Assembly: GCA_022360105.1 (NCBI GenBank)
Contig: JAKSDL010000838.1
Coordinates: 1 to 42,125, forward strand
DNA from: Pseudomonadota bacterium
GTDB taxonomy: Bacteria; SAR324; XYD2-FULL-50-16; JAHJRI01
DNA: 42,125 nucleotides
Reading direction: 5' to 3'
The notes beneath the pieces were generated by a model. The model saw only the letters and a program-made list of their open reading frames with translations. It searched no databases and was not told where the DNA came from. Position 1 is the first letter of the stretch. Every line of letters begins with the position of its first letter. Below are positions 16,352-25,224 of this stretch, one piece after another. Made by a program: the position numbers and the translations under genes.

Positions 16352-19300
16352 TCACTTAACAGGCTTAACTCTGTCCAGTCGGAAAAAATTACCTGGGTAA
16401 AACACTTTTGAAAGTGATTCAATTTGTTGTTTGTTCATTCCTGAAATCTCGACAAAAAGGGTTGCATCGAAATCTCTTTCGATGATAAAGGAACCGACTT
16501 CCAACATCAGTTCAAATTGATCTTCCTGGAGAGTTTCGGGGAAGAAAACGAGGCATTTCCTTCTTTTTATGTTCAATAAAATCTCACGTGATTTTGCAAT
16601 CTCCAGAAATAGTTTTTGTTCATAACCATAACCATCCGGTTTTAGAAAAGGCTTGAAAAAACCACACTTGTCCTCGGCATTAAGATCCTGTTTCTTCCAT
16701 TTTTCAAAAATTCTGATCAAGATACCTTTGTTTTCCCTGCTTTGTTCTACGGTTTTTTGAATTTTCTTAGCCAGGGTTGTAATCAGGTTTAAAACATTTT
16801 CATTTAAATCCTCGATTGGTGTTGAAATCATCTCCTGGAATTTATTAATTTGCTTCAGATAGGTCAGTTTTTCGTAATCATCTTTTGTTTTGCTTATATT
16901 TTCCAGCAGGCTCTTGATTTCTTCGATAGTTAACCTGTAATCCCTGAGCTTGTGTGTGGCGGATTTATACAATACTATCGCCTGTAAAACCTGGGCTACG
17001 GAAAGGTTGTAGACTACATCCTTTGTTTTGTTGGTTGGATCAAACTGAACTAATTTATTCAGATACTGGCTTTTAATTGTACCGATAAACAGCTTTTCAA
17101 AGTTTTCAAAATGGTTACGAATATGATTGGGTGTCTGGTTTTTTTGTTGTCGAATTTTCAATATGCTGTTGTTGATCTGTCGATCGAGAATTGAAATCAA
17201 TAAGAATCGTACATACTCGGAATAGGTATCTTGGTATATCCTGAGCATTCTGTTTGCCCGGTTCAATTCCTTGAGAGTTGGATCTGATCCCCTTTTCAGG
17301 GATTGAATCAGATTCTTGGAAAATACTTTGGAAGCTGGTTCCAGCTCTTTTTCAGACTTGACAGGTACAGCGATTAAATGGATCTGAATTGTCTCTTCTC
17401 CGGAAGGCAAATTAAAAATGTTTTCCAGCAACAGCAGAGGTTCTATTTCAATAGGTACTTTTAAAACCATTTTGTTGTTTACGGCCAAGGTCTTCAATCG
17501 CGGTGCTATTTCTTTACATGCTTTAAAAACCAGGGCACCAAACAGCTTATAGTATTTACTCTTTTTTACAAACTCCCTGAAATCAGCTGATTTCAGGTCA
17601 TACTTTCCTGAAGAAAGAAAATCGGAAAGCAGTTTGGCAAATCCTCTGCCGTCGTTTTGCATGTTGGTTATAAACTCACCGAAGATCTTTCGAGCGGCTT
17701 CCAGATCAGTTGTGAAATCCTTTTCCGAATAGGTCTCCGGAAAACAAGACTCCCCTGTTTCCATCAAATTTTTTGCAGAAAGATTAGGGTCGTAATGATT
17801 TTCCAGTGAGTTGCGAATGTATCCGTAATCCTGTGGTTTATTAAAATAGTCTTTTTCCTGCAACCATTCTGCAAATTGATTTCTGGATATGAGCAATCCC
17901 GGTTCTTGAACAGCCAATTCATAAAAGATAATGAAGAAATTCTTACCAAATCTTGCCAACAGATCCCTGAGTCCTGGTCGCAAAAATTTCTGCACATTTT
18001 CGCGAAGGCGTCTGCCCATTAAAAAACTATAGACTCTGCCAACCGTATGCACTGGATTAATCAGTGTCTGCAAGTTGGCCTGCATGCCCAGCATCAGGCG
18101 GATAGTTTCCTTGGAAGGTGTACTATCCTGTTGATACAGTATTGGTATCACTACAGATCGAATGAGGTCAGATTCGATTTTTGACAGATCTGACTGGGTA
18201 ACCAATACTTTGCGGCCTGTGATCAAGCGATGCAGGTTGTGAATCAGGTAGATCTCCAGAAGGCTTAATGAGGAAGCAGAATGATAAACTTTTAGCTTGG
18301 AGTAGGTTTCATCGATTAGAGCATCAATGGTTTGGATATTCCCTTTTTTGGATGTCTTTAGATCGCCGTGTTTAAAGAAAAAACGACATTGCTTCCACAG
18401 CCCCGGATCGATTTGACTTCTTGCCAAAGTTATCAAACTGCGTAAGGTTGCAAACATATCTGCCCGTGTGACCGGGTGATCGCCTACCCTCAAGCGTTTT
18501 TCCTCTAAAAGCTGGGCTCTTTTATAAAAATAGCTGAATAACTGGGTATTGTTTTCGCTGGCAAAGGCTTCTCCGTCGCTATCCTCTTCTATTAAAAAAT
18601 TCTTAAATGCTTCCAACAGATGTTCGGTACGGATTCCCCTGGTCATATCTACAAACTGACTAGCAAGTGCTGCAACAGTTTGATTTCTATTGGCAATGTC
18701 CCTTTCAAAATTCTGGAACAATGGGAGATAACGAGTGTATAGATCTGAAATTAAAATGATATTAATTGCTTCTTCATCAGAAAGTGGTACTTTGTTGCCA
18801 ACGGCTAGTTCATTAAGCTTTTCCCTGATGTGACTTGGCAGCCCAAAAAAATCTTTTAATTCCCTCCCGATCGCCTGCATCGATTTGCTACGTTCTGCCC
18901 TTTCCAGTATTTTTCTGCGCAAGAATGGATTTCTGGCAATGGGAGCGTCTACGATGCGGAAGTTTAAATCCGGCTTGGAGATTAGTTGGACATGGATACG
19001 GTCCGTAACACCGTTAACGAGAATCGGTCGCTTGGATTTTAACAGCTCCGGAAACAGAATGGGTGCACTGCAGGGAAATCCCTTAATCTGGTTGACCTGC
19101 ACCAGAAGCACATTGTTGACTTCTTTTTGAACTCTCGCTGAAAGCTGCCTGAGGTGCTTATAGCTGCTGTTGACATCGATTTTTTCTTCGATTTCAATGC
19201 GTTCTTTTGGGCCATCTTTTTGGGTGGGTTTAATCAATCTTCGTTGAATTTTGGTGGTACTAAATTTAAATTCAACGAAGTCAACAGCATAACCACGGGT

Positions 19301-19459
19301 TTGAATGATATCTTTGATAACATTGAAATCATCAGAGCCGCTTTCTGCATTTAAGCTGATAAAACGAATGACCTTATTGGGCTCTTCCGAGTTTAATGCC
19401 CCGTAACCTCCTGTTCCCGGATTTGCCTCTGATTGAATGGCTCCCTTCACCACGCTCAT
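16352..19459 (-). CDS. Large protein of unknown function (1035 residues)
   Basis: I do not recognise the family. The reading frame is long, unbroken and Lys/Leu-rich, and normal in codon use compared with neighbours. Residues about 28-175 look alpha/beta (strands such as VIRFISLNA, NNVLLVQVNQI, RPILVNGVTDRI). Residues about 190-930 are almost all predicted helix, with many Lys/Glu-rich amphipathic stretches. Residues about 965-1030 return to alpha/beta (KCLVFFPETL, FDATLFVEISGM). No signal peptide, membrane segment, Walker motif or Cys cluster is visible, so it is probably a cytoplasmic scaffold or multi-helical regulator. The start lacks a strong ribosome site. Small genes for an 80-residue protein and CreA flank it. 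Confidence 0.8.
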   Translation of the reverse strand: MSVVKGAIQSEANPGTGGYGALNSEEPNKVIRFISLNAESGSDDFNVIKDIIQTRGYAVDFVEFKFSTTKIQRRLIKPTQKDGPKERIEIEEKIDVNSSYKHLRQLSARVQKEVNNVLLVQVNQIKGFPCSAPILFPELLKSKRPILVNGVTDRIHVQLISKPDLNFRIVDAPIARNPFLRRKILERAERSKSMQAIGRELKDFFGLPSHIREKLNELAVGNKVPLSDEEAINIILISDLYTRYLPLFQNFERDIANRNQTVAALASQFVDMTRGIRTEHLLEAFKNFLIEEDSDGEAFASENNTQLFSYFYKRAQLLEEKRLRVGDHPVTRADMFATLRSLITLARSQIDPGLWKQCRFFFKHGDLKTSKKGNIQTIDALIDETYSKLKVYHSASSLSLLEIYLIHNLHRLITGRKVLVTQSDLSKIESDLIRSVVIPILYQQDSTPSKETIRLMLGMQANLQTLINPVHTVGRVYSFLMGRRLRENVQKFLRPGLRDLLARFGKNFFIIFYELAVQEPGLLISRNQFAEWLQEKDYFNKPQDYGYIRNSLENHYDPNLSAKNLMETGESCFPETYSEKDFTTDLEAARKIFGEFITNMQNDGRGFAKLLSDFLSSGKYDLKSADFREFVKKSKYYKLFGALVFKACKEIAPRLKTLAVNNKMVLKVPIEIEPLLLLENIFNLPSGEETIQIHLIAVPVKSEKELEPASKVFSKNLIQSLKRGSDPTLKELNRANRMLRIYQDTYSEYVRFLLISILDRQINNSILKIRQQKNQTPNHIRNHFENFEKLFIGTIKSQYLNKLVQFDPTNKTKDVVYNLSVAQVLQAIVLYKSATHKLRDYRLTIEEIKSLLENISKTKDDYEKLTYLKQINKFQEMISTPIEDLNENVLNLITTLAKKIQKTVEQSRENKGILIRIFEKWKKQDLNAEDKCGFFKPFLKPDGYGYEQKLFLEIAKSREILLNIKRRKCLVFFPETLQEDQFELMLEVGSFIIERDFDATLFVEISGMNKQQIESLSKVFYPGNFFRLDRVKPVK

Positions 19460-19561
19460 TTTGGTATGAAAATTCGTTATATGAAAATATCACCCCACGT
19501 CTGGTTTGAATTCACTTCAAACGAACAGCATTTTCCTGCTTCAGGCAGGTTCACCGATAGA

Positions 19562-20029
19562 CTATTGCATGTTGACGATTGGTATAGCTGAAATACTGTT
19601 TTTTGGAGATCCGTCAATAAGTTTATCGCTGTAAGTGAGGTATATGAGAACATTCCGTTGCTTATCATAAAACCGCACGACCTGAATTTTTTTAAACAGA
19701 ATAGAGGTGGACTTTTTAAAGACACTCGTTCCATCCAGTTCTCCGGATGCTATATTGGAAGGCAAACGAATGGGACCAGTTTGCCTGCAGGCGATGGATG
19801 CGTCAGAAGGATCTTCTGCTATGCCCAGTCCACCAGTAATACCACCTTTTTTTGCCCTTGATAAGTAGCAGGTAGCCCCACTGATTTCCGGATCATCAAA
19901 TGCTTCAATAACGATCTTATGATTGGGACCAAGCAGTTTGAAAGCGGTATCAACCTCGCCGATTTCTTCAGCCCAACTGATTGTTGAAATGAACAGCAAG
20001 GTGACGGCAATCACAGAAATCTTTCGCAT
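19562..20029 (-). CDS. creA: CreA family periplasmic protein
   Basis: From the ATG at 20029 the product has 155 residues: a 20-residue signal peptide ending in SWA, then the CreA signature (EIGEVDTAFKLLGPNHKIVI, FDDPEISGATCYLSRAKKGG, DASIACRQTGPI). GGAG stands six bases before this ATG; the in-frame GTG at 20041 overlaps that site and is unlikely. CreA proteins are secreted and of unknown biochemical function despite the catabolite-regulation name. Two Cys (in ATCYLS and IACRQ) could form a disulfide. Confidence 0.88.
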   Translation of the reverse strand: MRKISVIAVTLLFISTISWAEEIGEVDTAFKLLGPNHKIVIEAFDDPEISGATCYLSRAKKGGITGGLGIAEDPSDASIACRQTGPIRLPSNIASGELDGTSVFKKSTSILFKKIQVVRFYDKQRNVLIYLTYSDKLIDGSPKNSISAIPIVNMQ

Positions 20030-20105
20030 ATCTGTCTCCACAATTCGTTTAACTAAAGGTTAGTATAGGGATCGTTATATGATTTCCTGTTTCAGATCCT
20101 GAATC

Positions 20106-20398
20106 ATGCTGCAAAGCATGGATGTTGGGTTTGATGAAGAGTACTTACAGGTTAATGTGGTTCCCAAACCCGTGGACAGATCTCTAACAAGGAACTTTTG
20201 GATGAAGATGATATTGATCGTATACGAATTTGCAATTCATGTAAAAGCGAATACTTTCATTATGATGATCTGACTAACAATGAGGATCTGAGGCTGGTTG
20301 ACAGTATTTTTGGGAAAACCTGACAGAGAATCGGAATTGATGAAGAGCAAAGTGTGATCATTGCCAGGTGCATGTTTAATAATCAATTGAAAGGATGA
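20106..20398 (+). pseudogene. Probable decayed small gene with a CxxC motif
   Basis: From the ATG at 20106 one frame reads protein-like to about 20183 (MDVGFDEEYLQVNVVPKPVD). From about 20180 a different frame continues with equally protein-like sequence (KELLDEDDIDRIRICNSCKS, then YFHYDDLTNNEDLRLVDSIF) to a TGA at 20321. The same frame stays plausible past that stop (RIGIDEEQSVIIARCMFNNQ) to a TGA at 20396. One frameshift and one nonsense change explain this. Alternatively the middle part is an intact 41-residue gene from TTG at 20198 with AAGGA upstream. Function unknown. Confidence 0.45.
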
Positions 20399-20429
20399 AA
20401 TACTAAACGGACCGTGCCTACCGGATAGG

Positions 20430-21143
20430 CTAATAGCAGTTATTTACCAGATCTTTAATGACAATACCCGCCAAAGTCAGCCCAAAGATACCTGGAATGG
20501 TACTGATACTGGCATTGATTGTACGGTCCTTTCCTTCTTCCATTTCACCCGGTGCATGCCCGATCTCTTCCGACCAAACAGCTTTTATACCTTCCGTAAT
20601 ACCGGTATGTCGTAGTTTCTTCCTCAGAACCTTTGCCAACCGACAATTTTTTGATTCAAAAAGATCCCCGGATGTAATTTTTGTCGGATCAATGCGGTTT
20701 CCGGCACCCATACTGGAATAGAGCCAACAATCCTGATTGTAGGCATAACGAAGAAATGCAAGTTTACAGTTGAAGATATCAATTGCATCAACCACAATGT
20801 CGTATTTTTTTGATAAAACAGTAGGCATTACTTCTTTGGTAATGAATCCATCCTGGACTGCAATATGGCAGTCAGGGTTGATATCCAGCAGGCGCTCCCG
20901 CATGACATCCGTCTTTTTTCTGCCGATGGTGGAGTGGAGAGCTATTATCTGCCGGTTGATGTTTGATTCGCTAATAATATCAGCATCATGGATTGTTATG
21001 TGTTCCATGCCGGTTCTGACGAGGGCTTCAGCAATATATCCACCGACTCCTCCAAGACCTGCAATAAATAAACTTTTGCTTTGGATGCGAGCCAGGGCCT
21101 CTTCGCCGATAAGAAGTCTGGTGCGTTCGTGAAAATCTGACAC
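20430..21143 (-). CDS. tcdA: tRNA threonylcarbamoyladenosine dehydratase (TcdA/CsdL)
   Basis: A 237-residue ThiF/E1-like protein. GLGGVGGYIAEALVRTGM (29-46) is the ATP-binding loop, followed by D53 and NRQ at 63-65. Later parts (DAIDIFNCKL, MGAGNRIDPTKI, KVLRKKLRHTGI) match TcdA, which cyclises t6A37 of tRNA in the cytoplasm. The start is a GTG one base after the tatD stop, so translation is probably coupled. Family members in thiamine or molybdopterin synthesis are close relatives, but the C-terminal motifs favour TcdA. Confidence 0.93.
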   Translation of the reverse strand: MSDFHERTRLLIGEEALARIQSKSLFIAGLGGVGGYIAEALVRTGMEHITIHDADIISESNINRQIIALHSTIGRKKTDVMRERLLDINPDCHIAVQDGFITKEVMPTVLSKKYDIVVDAIDIFNCKLAFLRYAYNQDCWLYSSMGAGNRIDPTKITSGDLFESKNCRLAKVLRKKLRHTGITEGIKAVWSEEIGHAPGEMEEGKDRTINASISTIPGIFGLTLAGIVIKDLVNNCY

Positions 21144-21144
21144 G

Positions 21145-21942
21145 TTATTCTTTTAATTCAGGAAATAGTGAAATGGTATTTTGAAGCAAGGTATCCATAA
21201 CCTTGCTTTTAGACTCGTTTCGAAATTCTGTAAATGAATCAAATACCCTTGTAAGGTATTCAGGACTGTTGCGCTGTCTTTCTTTTCCTAATGGTGGAAT
21301 ATCGGGAGCATCTGTTTCAAGCACAAAGGAGTCTAAGGGCAACTCTCGGACAATTTTATGCAAACGGGTAGAACGGGGATAGGTAACAACGCCGCCAATA
21401 CCGAGTTTGAATCCAAGATCCAAATAGCGGCCGGCTTGTTGATAGCTGCCCGAGTAGCAATGGACGATTCCACGGTAAACGAATCCTTTCTTTTTCAAGG
21501 TGGATGCCACCTGGTCGTGAGCCTTGCGAACATGCAGAATCAAGGGACGATTGAGCGTATTGGCCAAGTCTACTTGCTGTTCAAAGAAAAATCGTTGTTG
21601 AGGTTCATTATAACCCTTCATAAAAAAATCCAGCCCTGTTTCGCCAACAGCCAACACCCGGGGTTGTTTTAATATAAAATCCTTCAGCTCTGTGATGGAA
21701 GACTCTCCGTGTTCATCAACAAAGCACGGGTGTATGCCTAATGCAGGGTATAACCATTTTTGGTCATGGGATAGATCGATCACCCTTTGCCAGTTTTTTT
21801 GACAAACCCCTGGAATAATAAGTTTATAGATTCCCAGTTTCTGACAATTTTGTAGCAGTTGATGTCGGTCTGCATCAAAAGCCGGAAAATCAAGGTGACA
21901 ATGGGTATCAATCAAACGCATAGAACTCGTTTGGTTTATCAT
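21145..21942 (-). CDS. tatD: TatD family metal-dependent deoxyribonuclease/hydrolase
   Basis: A 265-residue TIM-barrel hydrolase with all TatD metal motifs: THCHLD (H14, H16), GETGLD (E101), H137 in ILHVRKAH, H161 in HCYSG and D211 in ETDAPD. TatD proteins are 3'-5' DNases or related hydrolases in the cytoplasm and are often misnamed by the Tat locus. The gene is immediately followed by tcdA. The first Met at 21942 has a weak ribosome site; Met8 is an alternative start. Confidence 0.93.
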   Translation of the reverse strand: MINQTSSMRLIDTHCHLDFPAFDADRHQLLQNCQKLGIYKLIIPGVCQKNWQRVIDLSHDQKWLYPALGIHPCFVDEHGESSITELKDFILKQPRVLAVGETGLDFFMKGYNEPQQRFFFEQQVDLANTLNRPLILHVRKAHDQVASTLKKKGFVYRGIVHCYSGSYQQAGRYLDLGFKLGIGGVVTYPRSTRLHKIVRELPLDSFVLETDAPDIPPLGKERQRNSPEYLTRVFDSFTEFRNESKSKVMDTLLQNTISLFPELKE

Positions 21943-22114
21943 GGGAACAGTTCATGGTTCTCTACCTTACCGGGATAAATACTATCACCTATCCCAAAGT
22001 TACTCAATTGAGCCTGAGAAAATGGTCAAATGACAACCAATGCCTGAAATCTAAAGGGCTTTCTAAATTGTTTGCTGAGGATGTGGAGGAAAGTCTGTAA
22101 GGTCATACTACACC

Positions 22115-22145
22115 AGGAATGACGGCTCTATCGATCGCCATTCCT
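22115..22145. repeat. REP-like hairpin upstream of tatD
   Basis: AGGAATGACG (22115-22124) pairs with CGCCATTCCT (22136-22145) at 9 of 10 positions around an 11-base loop. The AGGAATGACGG core resembles dispersed extragenic hairpins found in many genomes. It has no T tract, so a terminator role is less likely. Confidence 0.4.
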
Positions 22146-22193
22146 ATGGTTTACTGCGAGGAGAAAGAATCTTAAAAAAGATTAAGAGAAGTT

Positions 22194-22595
22194 TTATACT
22201 GCGTGCTCTTTCTGATTAACCAGATCTATCGGTGTCTCAACCAGTTCTGACAGGGTATATGAAACATAGCGGATGAAGGATGATCCCGAGAATTTAGGTT
22301 GTATTACCCTGACTCCCAGATCATTGTTTACTATACGTCGAATGGTTTTTTCATCCAGATCAGGACTTACTTCAATAGCCGCCAGATCTTCGTAAGATTC
22401 AATTTGTTCAAAAAGCTCAGTAAAAAAATTCTCGGATTCAATGGAAGGACCAGGAAAGATCTTGATATATTGTCCATAACTGCTGTTTAAAGCTTTCATT
22501 CGCCTCTGATCGGAAAATCCCTCGAATTCAGGTCCAACCTTTATGATCTCATAAAAAGTGACTTCTTTTCGTTCCACTATAACTTCTTTCGACAT
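22194..22595 (-). CDS. Hypothetical protein of 133 residues
   Basis: I do not recognise this family. The protein is soluble, acidic and apparently alpha/beta: VTFYEIIKVGPEFEGFSDQR, a region around FPGPSIESENFFTELFEQIE, and a C-terminal RVIQPKFSGSSFIRYVSYTL. There is no Cys, signal peptide or membrane segment. GAGGAAACT lies directly before the ATG, supporting expression. It stands alone, with about 400 bases upstream and 250 downstream. Confidence 0.65.
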   Translation of the reverse strand: MSKEVIVERKEVTFYEIIKVGPEFEGFSDQRRMKALNSSYGQYIKIFPGPSIESENFFTELFEQIESYEDLAAIEVSPDLDEKTIRRIVNNDLGVRVIQPKFSGSSFIRYVSYTLSELVETPIDLVNQKEHAV

Positions 22596-22994
22596 AGTTT
22601 CCTCTTAACAGACGTTAGTTACGACTATAATTTCAGCTCGCAGTAGTTTTAGGACGGAATCATGTAGCCTGTGTTGATCGGTATTTATCTTGAAATCACT
22701 ATCCTCCAAGAGATTTGAGGAGAAAAAAACAGAAAATTATTCGATCAAATTAAGTAATCCCGTGATTATCCCTTGAAACAGCATCGGCTTGCAAGTTTTC
22801 ATGTTCATTGTGCTCTAAAGCCTCTATCGATGCTATTTCCAATTGAATACATGTTAATTATCAAAGTTCATTTGTCTTTACAACTGTTTTTTTAGCATAA
22901 ATTGTTGCCTGTAAGTCGTTAAGCACGATTTGTTCGGCTTTTTGATGTTTGCCGGTCGGATCAGTTTCGAATCAAATGTTGAAATATAACTGAT
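22596..22994. other. Intergenic region without gene
   Basis: These 399 AT-rich bases carry no supported gene. The only clear structure is the inverted repeat at the rluA-family stop codon, listed separately. A promoter for the 133-residue gene must be here but no good -35/-10 pair stands out. Confidence 0.4.
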
Positions 22995-22995
22995 C
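22959..22995 (-). repeat. Inverted repeat at the end of the pseudouridine synthase gene
   Basis: GATCAGTT (22959-22966) and AACTGATC (22988-22995) are perfect 8-base arms, starting within the stop codon. Inside, TTGA and TCAA can form a second short helix. It could stabilise the mRNA end or help termination, though it lacks a T tract. Confidence 0.4.
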
Positions 22996-23675
22996 TAGTT
23001 GCTTGATTGCAAATCAGATGGTAAAGGGTACAGCGGCCACGGAATTTCCGGTTTTGCGGTAAATATCAGGTCTTCTTTGCTCACTGGATGCTGAAGAGTT
23101 ATGGAATGGGAATGCAGGGCAATTGACCTTTGTGGGAATTCTCTTTTCGATCCATACCTGAAATCTCCTAGTATCGGAAATCCCAGGTGTGACAGCTGCA
23201 CGCGAATTTGGTGATGCCTGCCTGTTTCAATAGTGATCTCAAGATGAGAAAGGCCATCTTTTTGTTGAAGACGTCGATAAGTGAGGATTGCCTGCTTTCC
23301 TTGGCCATTTTTTGCAATACAACTGGTAGGACCTTTACGAAGGATACGATCTTTTAATATTCCCTGTTCGACAGTTTTTCCTTCGACTAATGCACGGTAA
23401 ATTTTAGCTACCGACTTGTTTCTAAATTGTTCGGATAACCTGGATGCAGCTTTTGAAGTCCTGGCGAATACCACAACCCCGGAAACAGGCCTGTCCAGCC
23501 GATGAATCAATCCCAGGTAAACATTTCCCGGTTTGTGAAAGGCTTTTTTGAGATAAAGCTTCGCCTGGTCAAACAATGTTTCGTCACCCGTTTTATCACC
23601 CTGAATCAGGATGCCGGCAGGTTTGTTTACCACCAGCAGATGGTTGTCCAAATAGATTATTTGTGATGGTTTCAT
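22995..23675 (-). CDS. RluA-family pseudouridine synthase
   Basis: A 226-residue enzyme with the RluA catalytic motif HRLDRPVSG (Asp61 from the ATG at 23675). Other family features are VVNKPAGILIQ, GRHHQIRVQLSHLG and LGDFRYGS. It makes pseudouridine in rRNA or tRNA; short length without an S4 domain suggests an RluA/TruC-type or YlyB-type member rather than RluC/D. An in-frame TTG precedes the chosen ATG. It lies 14 bases after modB and is probably cotranscribed with the mod genes, though the functions are unrelated. Confidence 0.92.
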   Translation of the reverse strand: MKPSQIIYLDNHLLVVNKPAGILIQGDKTGDETLFDQAKLYLKKAFHKPGNVYLGLIHRLDRPVSGVVVFARTSKAASRLSEQFRNKSVAKIYRALVEGKTVEQGILKDRILRKGPTSCIAKNGQGKQAILTYRRLQQKDGLSHLEITIETGRHHQIRVQLSHLGFPILGDFRYGSKREFPQRSIALHSHSITLQHPVSKEDLIFTAKPEIPWPLYPLPSDLQSSN

Positions 23676-23689
23676 CAACTATGACGGAA

Positions 23690-24466
23690 TCAAAAATGGC
23701 TGGTTTGTCTGATCCTTCTGGTTACTAGAAGATTTATCAAGACGATACAAAAGAATGCCAGACATATTGCAATCATGCCGGCACCGAGCCCCTTTTCAAA
23801 ATCACCGGAGACAATGTTCAAATAGACATGAACCGGAATATTTTCTGTTTTTCCGGGAATTCCGCCTCCCACCATCAGCGTTGCTCCAAATTCCCCGACA
23901 CAGCGCAACCAGGTTAGTACAAACCCGGAAAGGATGCCGGGGAACGCCATTTTAAAAGTGGTGTCAAAAAAGGATTTGATGGGTCTGGCGCCCAGTGTCA
24001 TGGCTATACGTTCGTAAATGGGAGAAATTAATTCAAAAGCCGTTTTTGAGGCTTTGATGGTAAAAGGCACGGCAATAAAAAACTGGGCAATGGCAGCTCC
24101 GGAGGTTGTGAAGATAAAAGAATAAACACTTTCCACCAGGGGCAGATTAAAAAATGATAGCAAGAGCACGCCAACGATCAGGGGAGGAAGAACAATAGGG
24201 ATATCAAATAACAGATCCAGAATATAAGAAAAACTGGTTTTATTCCTGGCCAAAAAAAAGCCTGCCGGGACACCAAAAAGAAGAGCAAGCAAGGAGGCAA
24301 TTATCGATGTCTTTAGAGTAAATCCGACGGAAAAAAGAAATGCCGGGTCATTGATCAGCTCTACGATTGTGGTTGGACTCAGCTTGAATAAACCGTTTAG
24401 CAGTATTCCCAGAAAAAAAAGACCGAGAAGAAAAACAAAGCATTTTGAAATAGTCGATAGAATCAT
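23690..24466 (-). CDS. modB: Molybdate/tungstate ABC transporter permease (ModB type)
   Basis: A 258-residue inner-membrane protein with about six hydrophobic segments. The EAA loop, ERIAMTLGARPIKSFFDTTF, contacts the ATPase; FDIPIVLPPLIVGVLLLSFF and LRCVGEFGATLMVGG are typical ModB/WtpB segments. It overlaps modA by four bases (ATGA), a sign of coupled translation. The substrate could be molybdate or tungstate; sequence alone does not decide. Confidence 0.9.
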   Translation of the reverse strand: MILSTISKCFVFLLGLFFLGILLNGLFKLSPTTIVELINDPAFLFSVGFTLKTSIIASLLALLFGVPAGFFLARNKTSFSYILDLLFDIPIVLPPLIVGVLLLSFFNLPLVESVYSFIFTTSGAAIAQFFIAVPFTIKASKTAFELISPIYERIAMTLGARPIKSFFDTTFKMAFPGILSGFVLTWLRCVGEFGATLMVGGGIPGKTENIPVHVYLNIVSGDFEKGLGAGMIAICLAFFCIVLINLLVTRRIRQTSHF

Positions 24467-25224
24467 TTTGTTACCTGGAAGTCCGGGGGTAATTTGAAAC
24501 CATACTCGGTAAACAAACCAATATTCTCATAGATAAATGCCTTGAATAGAGCAACGGTTAGCCCTTTATCTCCGGTGCTTAACTCAATCCAGAAAGATTC
24601 GGATGTAATGTTTAAGTCTTCAGGGATTTCGATGTAGGGGATTTTATGGGCAAGAGCCACAGTATCAAAAATAGTACCGGCATCTACTATGTTTCGTTTT
24701 AAATAGTTGGCAATTTGAGTGACATTCAAAGCTTTCACCGTAATGTTCTGTCTAATGCCTTTTATTGTTTCAGCCTGCATTTTTTCTTCAATTTTCAGAT
24801 ACAACCTGCCTAAAGCCATTGTTTGCGGATTTCCTACGGAAATCTTAACGCCCGGCGTCAACAGATCTGAAAAAGAAGAAATTTTGTGAGCACCTTTTTT
24901 TGATATCCCAAAAACAGGGGTCTGAATTAAAAACACCGAGTGCTTTTTGGACAATCCGTTGATCTGGGATACTTCTAAGTAATAACGGGAAGCAGGACTA
25001 TAAATATCACCTTTTTTTGATAGTTGAATCTTACTGAACAGCTGACCGGAACCACCGGTTATTAGAAGAACCCGATGGGTTTTGTTTTGCTGATTAAACA
25101 ATTCGCTGACTTTTTTCGCAGGAGGCAACATTGATGCAGCCACATACCAGATCAATTCTTCAGCCGAGCTTTTTGAGCTGGCAAGCACAGTGATAATCAG
25201 AAAAAATATAAACGTTTTTTTCAT
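24463..25224 (-). CDS. modA: Periplasmic molybdate/tungstate-binding protein (ModA type)
   Basis: A 253-residue protein with a cleavable signal peptide (hydrophobic core after MKKTF, cleavage near SSAEE). WYVAASMLPPAKKVSELF and the GGSGQLFSKIQLSKKGDIYS segment match ModA, although the usual GAPADVF is replaced by KGDIYSPAS. It delivers oxyanion to ModB. Its ATG shares one base with the modC stop and its end overlaps modB. The divergence from classic ModA leaves tungstate or another oxyanion open. Confidence 0.82.
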   Translation of the reverse strand: MKKTFIFFLIITVLASSKSSAEELIWYVAASMLPPAKKVSELFNQQNKTHRVLLITGGSGQLFSKIQLSKKGDIYSPASRYYLEVSQINGLSKKHSVFLIQTPVFGISKKGAHKISSFSDLLTPGVKISVGNPQTMALGRLYLKIEEKMQAETIKGIRQNITVKALNVTQIANYLKRNIVDAGTIFDTVALAHKIPYIEIPEDLNITSESFWIELSTGDKGLTVALFKAFIYENIGLFTEYGFKLPPDFQVTK

